Assembly: GCF_021389975.1 (NCBI RefSeq)
Contig: NZ_CP089981.1
Location: 2,629,501 to 2,693,500, forward strand
Length of the DNA stretch: 64,000 nt
Direction: 5' to 3'
Source of the DNA: Fulvivirga ulvae
GTDB taxonomy: Bacteria; Bacteroidota; Bacteroidia; Cytophagales; Cyclobacteriaceae
The notes beneath the pieces were generated by a model, which had not been told where the DNA came from, ran no database searches, and saw only the letters and a list, made by a program, of their open reading frames with translations. A program made the translations under genes and the position numbers. Below are positions 34,806-43,023 of this stretch, piece after piece. Every line of letters starts with the position of its first letter. Positions within the stretch are counted from its first letter, which is position 1.

Positions 34806-37259
34806 TTAATTGGCATTAGCGATTCTCATTATATCAGCAAATATCCCTGAGGCAGTTACTTCTGCACCGGCACCGGCACCTTTGATGACCAGCGGCTGTT
34901 CCGGGTATCGTTTGGTAGTGAAAAGTACAATGTTGTCCTTCCCTTCCAGGTTATAAAACGGGTGCGATTTTTCTACAAAACGTAAACCTGTTTCAGCCTT
35001 TCCTTTGTTGTAAGAGGCCACGTATTTTATCTTCTTACCTTCTTTCTCTGCCTTTTTTACCAATTGCTGAAATACTTCTTCGTGCTCTTCCAGTTTTTCA
35101 AAAAACTTATCGATAGACGGTGCATTCATGCAGTCTTCAGGGATGAAAGCCTGTGCAGGAATATCATCTATTTCCATATCCAGACCGCTTTCACGGATCA
35201 GGATCAATATCTTTCGTTTTACATCTACCCCACTAAGGTCAATGCGCGGGTCAGGTTCTGTATACCCCTCAGTTTGGGCTTGCCTTACTATGTCGGCAAA
35301 CTTTGCCTCTTTGTTGAAATTGTTGAATATAAAATTCAGGCTTCCTGACAGTACCGCTTCTATTTTTAGAACCTCATCACCACTTTTGATCAAGTCGTTA
35401 AGTGTGTTGATTACCGGAAGGCCTGCCCCTACATTTGTTTCAAAGAGGAATTTGGCCTTGTACAGCAATGCCGTCTTTTTAAGCTCCAGATAATCCTGAT
35501 AGGAATTTGTGCAGGCAATTTTATTGGGAGTAACTACTGAAATACTCTTTTTAAGTACCCTTTTATAAAGACCTGCAATATCGGCGTTGGCCGTATTGTC
35601 AATAAAAATACTGTTACGCAGGTTTAGCGTCTCCATTTGTTGGAGGAAGTCTTCGACTTTCATAGCTTCGCCATCTTCCATCAGACTTTCTTTCCAGTTT
35701 TTGAAGTTGATGCCTCCTTCCTGAAATAGCATTTTTTTGCTATTGGCCATAGCCACTATTCTCAGGTCAATGTGATGGTGCTGGCTGAGGTACTGCTTTT
35801 GCTTACGCAACTGCTCTATAAGGGCGGCTCCAACATTTCCAACTCCTATCATGAAAAGGTTGATACGTCTTTTTTCAGATAGAAAGAAACTCTCGTGTAA
35901 GCTGTTCAGGGCCTTTTTTACTTCCCGCTCATAGATTACGACCGAAATATTTTTTTCTGAAGAGCCTTGTGCTATGGCTTTGATATTAATGCCATTTTGT
36001 CCCAATACGCTGAACATAGTACCGCTCACGCCCACTTTTTCCTTCATGTTAGAACCTACCAGGGCTATTATGGCCAGGTCTTTTTCTATCTGCACCGGGT
36101 TTATCTTGTGGGTTGACAGTTCATAAGTAAATTCATTTTCAATGGCCGCTTGTGACTTCTTTGCGTCCCCGGCATCTATCCCCACGCATATGGTATGCTC
36201 AGATGAAGCCTGGGTGATCATGACCACATTTACCTTTGCGGTAGACAAGGCCCTGAACAAGCGGTGAGAAAAATTGGGTATGCCTACCATGCCGCTGCCA
36301 GATAGGTTAAATAGGGCAATATTCTGTATAGAAGACAGTCCCTTGATCAGGCTGCCATTGGTAGCTGATGCCTGCTTAATGACGGTGCCCACATCATCTT
36401 TTTTAAATGTATTTTTTATGTGTATTGGGATATTCTTTTCCAGTACCGGCTGGATGGTAGGAGGGTATATCACCTTTGCCCCAAAATGTGACAGCTCCAT
36501 GGCTTCTTCGTAGGAAATTTCCTCAATGGCATAGGCTGAAGAAACCAGTCGTGGGTCTGCAGTCATCATGCCGCTCACGTCAGTCCATATTTCTAATTCA
36601 GGAGAGTTCAGGGCTGCAGCAATTATGGCTGCAGTATAGTCTGAACCACCACGTCCCAGTGTAGTGATTTCGCCATCTTCTGATGCTGCAATAAAACCTG
36701 GGCAGACGATCAGTTTTTCCTTTACGTTTTTGAAGTAAGATGCGATTTTGGTATTAGTCTTTTCAAAGTTCACTTCCGCTCGGCTATAGTTGCTGTCGGT
36801 AACGATAAAATCCCGCGGATCAGCCAAAAAAGTGTTGTGCTCCATGTCATTGAAGTAATCGGCTATAATGGTAGATGACAGCCTTTCTCCAAAGCTGAGG
36901 ATCTTATCGCTTGTTTTGGTCGTGAGTTCATGGATAAGAAACACGCCTCTGCAGATATCCTCCAGCTCGTTGAGCAATACCTTTACCTTCCCCATTGTTT
37001 TGCTCTGCTTTTTCAATGGGATGAGCTCTTGAACAGTTTTAATATGCTTTTGCTCTACCTGGGCGAGTTCTTTTAAGTACTCAGCATTGCCCGTGGCAGC
37101 CATCGCACTACAGTTGACTAATTGTGTGGTAATGCCTCCCAAAGCAGATACGACTGCAATGATCTGGTTGGAAGAAGATTTTTCGAAGATTACATTCTTT
37201 ACTAATGCGATGTTTTTAGCGGAAGCTACAGAAGTGCCTCCAAATTTTAAGACTTGCAT
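34806..37259 (-). CDS. thrA: Bifunctional aspartate kinase/homoserine dehydrogenase
   Basis: Fused enzyme catalysing the first and third steps from aspartate toward threonine. Length 817 matches ThrA. The kinase domain starts MQVLKFGGTSVASAKNI and has LGRGGSDYTAAIIAAAL (about residues 205-220). Two ACT regulatory regions follow (about 315-460), then the dehydrogenase with Rossmann motif MIGVGNVGAALIEQL (about 470), and SVVTPNKIA, FETNVGAGLPVI and the C-terminal VIKGAGAGAEVTASG. ACT domains suggest feedback by threonine. The gene is preceded by the leader region described separately. Confidence 0.97.
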   Translation of the reverse strand: MQVLKFGGTSVASAKNIALVKNVIFEKSSSNQIIAVVSALGGITTQLVNCSAMAATGNAEYLKELAQVEQKHIKTVQELIPLKKQSKTMGKVKVLLNELEDICRGVFLIHELTTKTSDKILSFGERLSSTIIADYFNDMEHNTFLADPRDFIVTDSNYSRAEVNFEKTNTKIASYFKNVKEKLIVCPGFIAASEDGEITTLGRGGSDYTAAIIAAALNSPELEIWTDVSGMMTADPRLVSSAYAIEEISYEEAMELSHFGAKVIYPPTIQPVLEKNIPIHIKNTFKKDDVGTVIKQASATNGSLIKGLSSIQNIALFNLSGSGMVGIPNFSHRLFRALSTAKVNVVMITQASSEHTICVGIDAGDAKKSQAAIENEFTYELSTHKINPVQIEKDLAIIALVGSNMKEKVGVSGTMFSVLGQNGINIKAIAQGSSEKNISVVIYEREVKKALNSLHESFFLSEKRRINLFMIGVGNVGAALIEQLRKQKQYLSQHHHIDLRIVAMANSKKMLFQEGGINFKNWKESLMEDGEAMKVEDFLQQMETLNLRNSIFIDNTANADIAGLYKRVLKKSISVVTPNKIACTNSYQDYLELKKTALLYKAKFLFETNVGAGLPVINTLNDLIKSGDEVLKIEAVLSGSLNFIFNNFNKEAKFADIVRQAQTEGYTEPDPRIDLSGVDVKRKILILIRESGLDMEIDDIPAQAFIPEDCMNAPSIDKFFEKLEEHEEVFQQLVKKAEKEGKKIKYVASYNKGKAETGLRFVEKSHPFYNLEGKDNIVLFTTKRYPEQPLVIKGAGAGAEVTASGIFADIMRIANAN

Positions 37260-37289
37260 AAATAACTAATTTATGGCGTTGAAAATTTG

Positions 37290-37364
37290 ATAATTAACTT
37301 TTAAGAAAAATCGGAGCCCAGCCCCTTACGGTGGTATGTAAGTATAAACCCCCTACGGGGTTGT
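37290..37364 (-). promoter_or_regulatory. Candidate attenuator hairpins of the thr operon
   Basis: Read on the minus strand, arms AACCCC and GGGGTT overlap the leader peptide stop codon. Farther on, GGGGC-TGG-GCTCC (with one G-U pair) is followed by GATTTTT, which resembles a weak terminator about 45 bases before thrA. The two could be alternative structures that depend on ribosome position. The fold is judged by eye and needs computing. Confidence 0.45.
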
Positions 37365-37448
37365 GGTAATGGTAATAATAGTAGTGCCGATCAATCCTGG
37401 GGCGGGATTGCCAGAAGCCAAAGAATATATGTTATTTGTCTTTTGCAC
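37353..37448 (-). CDS. Threonine operon leader peptide (thrL-like)
   Basis: Short frame of 31 codons plus stop, from a GTG at 37448 to TAG at 37355-37353. It ends with nine straight Thr and Ile codons followed by proline (TTIITITTTP). Threonine and isoleucine runs are the known regulatory codons of the thrL leader of enterobacteria. No ATG exists in the frame; GTG at 37448 or TTG at 37394 are the options. The messenger start predicted from the promoter at 37474-37504 lies about 20 bases before the GTG, which favours it. Confidence 0.6.
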   Translation of the reverse strand: MQKTNNIYSLASGNPAPGLIGTTIITITTTP

Positions 37449-37473
37449 TACGATTAAATTCGTGTTGTTGGGG

Positions 37474-37504
37474 TAAAAGTAGAATGAAATATTTATTAGT
37501 CAAA
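37474..37504 (-). promoter_or_regulatory. Promoter of the thr operon
   Basis: Minus-strand TTTG (37504-37501), a 19-base spacer, and TACTTTTA (37481-37474), one base off TAnnTTTG. It would begin transcription near 37468, ahead of the leader peptide. The remainder of 37505-37654, upstream of the GT9 gene, shows no gene and no clear forward promoter. Confidence 0.6.
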
Positions 37505-37654
37505 TAAATAAATGAGAAAATTTCTCCGCACTCGATTGCGGTCAGTAAACCCTTTACATTTTTTTTCCGTACAGGAGTAGTCGCTGAGATTTTACCAGAT
37601 TGAATTAGAGGTGCTTCAGTAAGTTGCTTCCGCTAATCTTTTATTTAATTTTAA

Positions 37655-38680
37655 ATGATGAATGAAAAGGCACAATATCGTCCATGGTTGTCCGGGGAAG
37701 CTCCAAAAAAGGTGCTTTTCATTCGACTACAGGCTATGGGTGATATGGTAATCACCTTTCCTTACATTCAAGGGTTGAAAAAATGCCTGCCTCATACACA
37801 AATAGATTTTGTGACTCGTGAGGAAACAGACCCTATTCCAAATTCAATAGAATTGTTTTCTAATGTTTATACTTTGAAGGGGGGAAGAAACACCAGAAAA
37901 CAGGCTGTTTATGCTTTACTATTGGCGCTTAAACTGCGAAGTCAGCAATACGACATTGTAGTAGACCTTCAAAATAATAGAATAAGTAAGATAATACGGA
38001 AGTTACTTTCACCTGCCTCCTGGAGTGAATTTGACAAGCATTCGTACAATCCGGCCGGTGTAAGAACTGAGAATACAATAAGAAATATAGGCCTGGGGGA
38101 TTTTTCTCCGGATTTTAATATTCATATAACCGATCCGTCTAAGGGTATTGCCCTTCTAAAGGATGCCGGTTGGTACGAAGGGAGAAAACTTATAGCGCTG
38201 AACCCCGCAGGTTTTACACCCTCAAAAAACTGGCCGATAGATTACTATGCTGAGTTTGGCCGATTACTTTTAAAAAAATATCCCGACGCGCAATTTCTTA
38301 TTTTAGGCATTGATAGAATAAGGGAAAAGGCTGACTACTTGCAGGAACAGTTAGGGGAAAACCTGATTAATTTAGTGGGGAAGACCTCTCCGGCCACCGC
38401 CTTTGCCATTTTGCAGTATGTGTCTTTGATCGTATCCGAAGATTCTGGTCTCATGCATATGGCGTGGGTATCAGGCAGGCCTACAATTGCTTTGTATAGT
38501 GTGTCAATTAGTGACCGGTCAAGGCCTTTGGGAGAGCACTCCATATGCTTGAGTTCCGCAGATATGGAATGTGGAGGGTGTATGGCTGCGGAGTGCAAGT
38601 TTGGAGATGTACGGTGTCTCACAAGATATACCCCGGAAATAGTTCTGGATGAGGCCAAGAAATTACTACAGTATGCGTAG
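37655..38680 (+). CDS. Glycosyltransferase family 9 (heptosyltransferase-like)
   Basis: Protein of 341 residues resembling ADP-heptose:LPS heptosyltransferases. Visible: KKVLFIRLQAMGDMVITFP at the start, IDFVTREE, LNPAGFTPSKNWP (nucleotide-sugar region, about 185-200) and EDSGLMHMAWVSGRPTIALYS (about 262-282). The sugar donor is uncertain outside Proteobacteria. It is followed by an 8-base overlap with the next glycosyltransferase gene and starts the rightward half of the glycan locus. Another Met (37658) directly follows the first, so the exact start is open. Confidence 0.88.
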   Translation: MMNEKAQYRPWLSGEAPKKVLFIRLQAMGDMVITFPYIQGLKKCLPHTQIDFVTREETDPIPNSIELFSNVYTLKGGRNTRKQAVYALLLALKLRSQQYDIVVDLQNNRISKIIRKLLSPASWSEFDKHSYNPAGVRTENTIRNIGLGDFSPDFNIHITDPSKGIALLKDAGWYEGRKLIALNPAGFTPSKNWPIDYYAEFGRLLLKKYPDAQFLILGIDRIREKADYLQEQLGENLINLVGKTSPATAFAILQYVSLIVSEDSGLMHMAWVSGRPTIALYSVSISDRSRPLGEHSICLSSADMECGGCMAAECKFGDVRCLTRYTPEIVLDEAKKLLQYA

Positions 38681-39785
38681 GAAAAAGATAGCCATAATTG
38701 TTCCGGGCGGTGTGAGTAATGGATTTTACAATCAAGGCCTGCCAGCTTTGGTCAATTTAATTAATGGATTATCAGCACATTTTGAGGTCACGGTTTATTC
38801 GCTGATTTCTGTAAACCCTGATTATAAACCCGATAATTTCAGGCTAAAAGCCATCACTGCAACGCGGGAACAATCAGCACTTTCAAGGATGCTGCGTTTA
38901 AGTTTTATGATCTGGCGAGATCATTTAAAGGATCGCTATGATCTTTTTCACGGTATATGGGGAGGAGCTTCCGGTACGTTGGCAGTACTTCTGGGTAAGC
39001 TTTTGATGCGTCCGTCAGTTGTAAGCCTGAGGGGAGGGGAAACGGCAGAAGTAGGGGCTATTGCCTACGGATATTTGCTGAAGTCAAATAAAAAAAAGTG
39101 GCTTTTAAGTACGCTAAAGAGAGCCGATCAGGTAACTGTTCTTACTAATTTCCAGGCAAGCGTGCTCAGGAAGTACGGTTTTAAGAAAGATATTCAGGTG
39201 ACTCCTACCGGTGTAGATACCAGTATTTTTACTCCGACAAATAAAGTTTATAGCCCTCCGTTTCATTTCCTGCATGTTGCCAATCTCACCGAGGTTAAAG
39301 ATCAGGAGACTCTGCTCAGAGCGTTTCGGTTGATCCGTGACAAGCTGGATTGCCACCTGAAAATTGCCGGTGCAGATTATCTCAATGGAAAAATTCAAAA
39401 ATTATGTTCGGAATTGGATCTTGAGGATAGCGTAACCTTTCTTGGGCCGGTAAAGAATACAGATTTGCCTGCATATTTTGCCTGGGCACATGCTATGATG
39501 CATACATCTCTCTATGAAGCTCAGGGCGTGGTCACTGTGGAGGCTGCGGCGTGCAAAGTACTGGTCGCTGGTACGAAAACCGGTATGATCTCAGATCTTG
39601 AATACGAGACTGTTTCTGTCACGCCGGGGGATTTTGAAGGCCTTGCAGAAAAGGTGCTGCAAATTGCTGCCGATGAGAAATATTGGAAATCTACAGTGCA
39701 AAGGGCTTATGAATGGGCTAAAGCTCATGATATTCATTTTACTGTAAACAGGTTTGCGGACATTTATAATAACCACATAAAATAG
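38673..39785 (+). CDS. Glycosyltransferase family 4 (GT-B fold)
   Basis: From the start at 38673 (MRRKKIAIIVPGGVSNG) the protein has 370 residues; the ATG overlaps the GT9 stop region. The N-terminal acceptor domain contains LFHGIWGG and SLRGGETAEVG. The C-terminal donor domain has LHVANLTEVKDQETLLRAF and the EX7E pair in EAQGVVTVEAAA. The donor sugar and acceptor are unknown. It belongs to the rightward short block of the glycan cluster. Confidence 0.9.
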   Translation: MRRKKIAIIVPGGVSNGFYNQGLPALVNLINGLSAHFEVTVYSLISVNPDYKPDNFRLKAITATREQSALSRMLRLSFMIWRDHLKDRYDLFHGIWGGASGTLAVLLGKLLMRPSVVSLRGGETAEVGAIAYGYLLKSNKKKWLLSTLKRADQVTVLTNFQASVLRKYGFKKDIQVTPTGVDTSIFTPTNKVYSPPFHFLHVANLTEVKDQETLLRAFRLIRDKLDCHLKIAGADYLNGKIQKLCSELDLEDSVTFLGPVKNTDLPAYFAWAHAMMHTSLYEAQGVVTVEAAACKVLVAGTKTGMISDLEYETVSVTPGDFEGLAEKVLQIAADEKYWKSTVQRAYEWAKAHDIHFTVNRFADIYNNHIK

Positions 39786-39791
39786 TTGTTG

Positions 39792-40001
39792 ATGTTACGA
39801 GGCAATACGGATATAACAGGTGAAAAAAATCCTACTGGCTATAATGATAAATTAACGTCTGTACTCCGTTATGACGATTTTGTCCCGGTTTACCTGAACA
39901 GTAAGTGCAAGTATATTCTTAAAGGAATGGCTGAGGTGATTAGGGAACCCGAAAGCCTGAATGTTCAATTTCTATTACCTGTTAGCTCTGTGTCGTTATG
40001 A
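39792..40001 (+). CDS. Small ORF coupled to the next glycosyltransferase
   Basis: 69 residues from the ATG at 39792, or 71 from a TTG at 39786. Its stop overlaps the next start in the ATGA form (39998-40001), which suggests translational coupling and a real gene. The sequence (RYDDFVPVYLNSKCKYILKG) matches nothing I recognise. It could also be a remnant of a longer gene. Confidence 0.45.
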   Translation: MLRGNTDITGEKNPTGYNDKLTSVLRYDDFVPVYLNSKCKYILKGMAEVIREPESLNVQFLLPVSSVSL

Positions 40002-41020
40002 TGTCTGAATTAAGTGTCGTTATCCCTACCAGAAACAGGTCTGAAAGTCTGATGCGCCTTCTGGAAGATATGTCAAAGCAGACCTACCCTCTGAAAGAAA
40101 TAATTGTGGTGGATTCCAGTGATAAGAGGATGAAAATGGAAGCCTTGGCAGAGGCATTTCCTTCACTGAACATCCAATACCTGAATTCCACACCTTCGGT
40201 TTGCATCCAGCGTAATATAGGGGTACAGAAGGCCAGCTCCCCATATGTTTTTTTATGTGATGACGACATCAATCTCCCTGAAGACTATGTGTCTATATTG
40301 ATGAAACATTTAGAAGAAGATAAATTAGGCGCTGCATCGGGCCTTGTACTGCAAAAAGGTAGTGATGGCTGGGAGTACAGCTATCCACCATCTGGCTTTG
40401 GAAGGCTGCTTTTCGCATTTGTATTCCAGCAGTCAGTCTGGGGCGATATCAGTTGCATGAGTACGCGGATATGGCAGAAGCCTTTTTATAAGATTATCAA
40501 ATGGTACTACCAGGGCAGGGGAAACTCGTTGTCCTGGGCTGGCTGGCCATTAATTACCAACTTTCAGCCTCCGGTTTTCCGAACATCGGTCTATGGACTT
40601 GGTGCCAGCATTATAAAGAGGGAATGGCTCATTAACTCTCCCTATGATGAGGTGCTCGACCCACATGGGATAGGAGATAATTATGGCGTTGCCATGGGGT
40701 TTCCCGATAAGAAAGCTGTTAACGTAGTGTGCGCTGCAAAAGCTTATCATCATCAAAGCCAGGAAAACAGGCTGGAAAGTGCTACCACATACTACCGCCG
40801 GTTGGTGGCGCTGGATTACTTTTTAAGAAAATATCCCCGGTTTAGCTGGTGGCACAGGTTATGGTTTGTGTGGTCTCTTTTCGGCAACTTGTTACTGTTT
40901 AGAAATAAACCGGATTTCAGGCATGCTACAAAGCAAGTGCTAAGACAGGCAATAGGTAACTGCAATCCGTATGGGAGGGCAGCTGGTCAGGGACAAAAGG
41001 TGCTGGAATTGGAGATTTAG
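39998..41020 (+). CDS. Glycosyltransferase family 2
   Basis: Protein of 340 residues with a GT-A fold. It begins MMSELSVVIPTRNRSESLMR, has the nucleotide-binding EIIVVDSSD, and a metal-binding FLCDDDINLPEDY (about residues 85-97). The C-terminal half includes a WHRLWFVWSLFGNLL hydrophobic stretch (about 290-310) that may attach it to the membrane. It ends the rightward glycan block. Confidence 0.9.
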   Translation: MMSELSVVIPTRNRSESLMRLLEDMSKQTYPLKEIIVVDSSDKRMKMEALAEAFPSLNIQYLNSTPSVCIQRNIGVQKASSPYVFLCDDDINLPEDYVSILMKHLEEDKLGAASGLVLQKGSDGWEYSYPPSGFGRLLFAFVFQQSVWGDISCMSTRIWQKPFYKIIKWYYQGRGNSLSWAGWPLITNFQPPVFRTSVYGLGASIIKREWLINSPYDEVLDPHGIGDNYGVAMGFPDKKAVNVVCAAKAYHHQSQENRLESATTYYRRLVALDYFLRKYPRFSWWHRLWFVWSLFGNLLLFRNKPDFRHATKQVLRQAIGNCNPYGRAAGQGQKVLELEI

Positions 41021-41080
41021 GTCTTAGAAAATATATCAGTAAGACTGTGGATTTGGCCTGTCAAAAAAAGCTAAATTGAT

Positions 41081-41503
41081 ATGTTCATTTTTAACAACAA
41101 TCCTATGGCAGTGATAATAAGATGCTTGTTTTTAGCAGCAATGTGCGCTGGCTGTTTGGAAGGGCTTTGCCAACATAATGGCGAAAATGTCAATGAAGAG
41201 ATGAAAGATTACATTTATATATTGACCCTCTTACCTGAATATCAGGATGAAGCAAACTGGACTGATGAGGTCACTATGATTGCCAACAGCCACTTCAATT
41301 ACCTCAAGGAACTTCATGATACCGGGCAGGCTTTCTTTGTAGGTCGTACAGACTATGATGTGGTCAACAAGAATAATTTTGGTATTGTCGTTTTTAAAGC
41401 CAAAAACCAGGAAGAAGCAGCTGCATTGATGAGTAATGACCCTGCAGTAAAAAACGGTTTGATGAAGGCGGAAGTGCACCCTTTTAAGGTGGTATTAATG
41501 TAG
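41081..41503 (+). CDS. Exported YCII-related protein
   Basis: Protein of 140 residues, or 132 from the ATG at 41105 (MAVIIRCLFLAAMCAGC). A hydrophobic N-terminus is followed by a YCII-type domain: YIYILTLLPEYQ, HFNYLKELHDTGQAFFVGR, FGIVVFKAKNQEEAAALM, DPAVKNGLMKAEVHPFKV. This is the stand-alone YciI layout, lacking the DGPF sequence of the protein at 8449. An export signal on a YCII protein is unusual. The function is unknown. Confidence 0.7.
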   Translation: MFIFNNNPMAVIIRCLFLAAMCAGCLEGLCQHNGENVNEEMKDYIYILTLLPEYQDEANWTDEVTMIANSHFNYLKELHDTGQAFFVGRTDYDVVNKNNFGIVVFKAKNQEEAAALMSNDPAVKNGLMKAEVHPFKVVLM

Positions 41504-41521
41504 AGAACGGGCATCAAATGG

Positions 41522-41545
41522 GTGTCCTGTCGGGGGACAGGACAC
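41522..41545. terminator. Perfect hairpin between convergent genes
   Basis: Ten-base arms GTGTCCTGTC (41522-41531) and GACAGGACAC (41536-41545) with a GGGG loop. No T-run follows on either strand, so intrinsic termination is not certain. It separates the convergent YCII and RDD genes. Confidence 0.5.
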
Positions 41546-41557
41546 GGTATTGTCAAT

Positions 41558-42001
41558 TTACCTGTCACGGATAACTCGTGTGCCAGGGATGGAATCATGC
41601 CATCCAATAGCCTGAGAGCCTAAAAGGGAGAATGCTTCGAAAGGTATCAATCTGCAAAAAGTACGCCCTACAATGGCACCTGCACTTGGCTTCTCTCCAT
41701 TTTCAGTTACCACTTTTGTGCCTGTAACAAATTTGCCTAGGGTTTTACCAAAAGTAGCTTCCATAATGATGTAGTACCCAAAAATTATCCCAAAAGCAAG
41801 TGGGTAAATGAGGATTGGGGAATCGTCTAGTATGCCCAGAAAACCCAAAATAAAAATAAAGACAATTAAGAGAATATAATAAGCAATTGTATCAATAACA
41901 TAATTTCCAATCCTTTGTCCGGCGCTGGCTAAATTAATTTTCACCTGGGCTGCTCCATCCCTTGGAGTCAATCCCTGGTCTAGTACCTGATTTGTATCCA
42001 T
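41558..42001 (-). CDS. RDD-family membrane protein
   Basis: Protein of 147 residues with about three membrane helices. The family features are RIGNYVIDTIAYYILL (first RDD segment with Arg and Asp), IMEATFGKTLGKFVTGTKVV, and a third hydrophobic part near RTFCRLIPFEAFSLL. Some RDD proteins act in ion or osmotic homeostasis, but most are uncharacterised. A 185-base gap separates it from the sulfotransferase gene. Confidence 0.88.
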   Translation of the reverse strand: MDTNQVLDQGLTPRDGAAQVKINLASAGQRIGNYVIDTIAYYILLIVFIFILGFLGILDDSPILIYPLAFGIIFGYYIIMEATFGKTLGKFVTGTKVVTENGEKPSAGAIVGRTFCRLIPFEAFSLLGSQAIGWHDSIPGTRVIRDR

Positions 42002-42084
42002 TGCAAATAATAATTAAAAAATTTTATGAAATAATTAGATGCTATGCATACTTCCGATTGACTTAATGTAACCTTAGATTTTAA

Positions 42085-42106
42085 ATTACAAATTATTAAT
42101 TGTAAT
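42085..42106. other. AT-rich inverted repeat upstream of the RDD gene
   Basis: Arms ATTACAA (42085-42091) and TTGTAAT (42100-42106) around an AT-only loop of eight. It could be an operator or a weak hairpin at the end of the glycan operon. Nothing else was found in this gap besides the repeat at 42165. Confidence 0.3.
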
Positions 42107-42164
42107 TATCTCGGAAGAATTAGTTTGAAATGCGCTCCAATGGAGTCCGTATCTATGCAAATTG

Positions 42165-42208
42165 CTTAGTGCCCTTTGCATAAAACTTAGCGTCCCTTGC
42201 GGTTAAAA
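42165..42208. repeat. Two-unit intergenic repeat running into the sulfotransferase 3' end
   Basis: CTTAGTGCCCTTTGCATAAAA (split at 42165-42185) is followed directly by a related unit, CTTAGCGTCCCTTGCGGTT plus AAAA (42186-42208). The second unit contains the stop codon and last codons (Asn-Arg-Lys-Gly-Arg) of the sulfotransferase gene. Similar CTTTGCG/CTTAGCG intergenic repeats are familiar from many Bacteroidota genomes; that comparison is from memory. Confidence 0.5.
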
Positions 42209-43023
42209 TCACTATGCCAATATCCAACCTCCTTAGGAAATTCTTCTTCAAATTCCTCAAGGCTTTGCTTATATAAATTTTCCAGATACGTTTTGATGTG
42301 CGCAGGCAAAGCGTGATCAGGGCTTTTATTGAAGGTGTCACTCACCGGAAAACGGTCCCAATCAACCTGATCAGATATATTTAAAAAGAGAAAGATTTCT
42401 TTTAAAAATGCTTTAGGGTCATTAAGGAGGTCATGATAAAAGCAAATATGAATTTGCTCTTTTGGGAAAACACTTCTCCAGTTTTTCAGTATTTTGGTAT
42501 ACTCACCTCTGGAGAAAAGGTCCTTATTATTAAAGAGTTTAAAAAACTCTTCATCTTTTATGTCTTCAAAATGCTTTTTCTGAGCCCTTACCAAATACAT
42601 CAAGGCAGATGCCCACATGCGATCAATGGGATTTCTGATGATGAGTATCAGCTTCAGGTCTGGGATTATGTTTCTAATAAACCGTATTCGCCCTAGAGGT
42701 AAATTAGCACATGGGGTGACTTCACCTTTAACCCCCTGTGCAGCTTTAAAATAGTCGCTGTATGCACTTAACGGCAATCCATAAAACCGGTACTTGCTGC
42801 TAAAATAGTTTAATTCTTTTCTGTCGGGCAGAAATAACTCCGGGTGACATCGCAGGTTTTCATAAAGCCAGGTAGTGCCTGCCTTTTGAGAGCCAATACA
42901 TAAAAAGTCAGGAAATGTTAGCTGTTGAGTATTGAACAGGCCGATCTTATAAAACCACTTTTCAATGCGAAAGACCATACGACGGCTGGCATTGACAGGT
43001 TTTTTGATCAAACTCCTATTCAT
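42187..43023 (-). CDS. Sulfotransferase (PAPS-dependent)
   Basis: Protein of 278 residues of the sulfotransferase family. The 5'-phosphosulfate loop GSQKAGTTWLYENL is at about residues 44-57, and the 3'-phosphate motif LILIIRNPIDRMWASALMY is at about 126-144. Such enzymes add sulfate to sugar hydroxyls or lipids. It is the last gene of the leftward glycan operon and overlaps the ABC transporter gene by four bases (ATGA). Its extreme C-terminus is encoded by a repeat element. Confidence 0.9.
   Translation of the reverse strand: MNRSLIKKPVNASRRMVFRIEKWFYKIGLFNTQQLTFPDFLCIGSQKAGTTWLYENLRCHPELFLPDRKELNYFSSKYRFYGLPLSAYSDYFKAAQGVKGEVTPCANLPLGRIRFIRNIIPDLKLILIIRNPIDRMWASALMYLVRAQKKHFEDIKDEEFFKLFNNKDLFSRGEYTKILKNWRSVFPKEQIHICFYHDLLNDPKAFLKEIFLFLNISDQVDWDRFPVSDTFNKSPDHALPAHIKTYLENLYKQSLEEFEEEFPKEVGYWHSDFNRKGR

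Noticed and set aside
42153..42341. 62-codon frame overlapping the sulfotransferase end
   Set aside because: It lies on the same strand in another frame of a solid gene and is created partly by the repeat.
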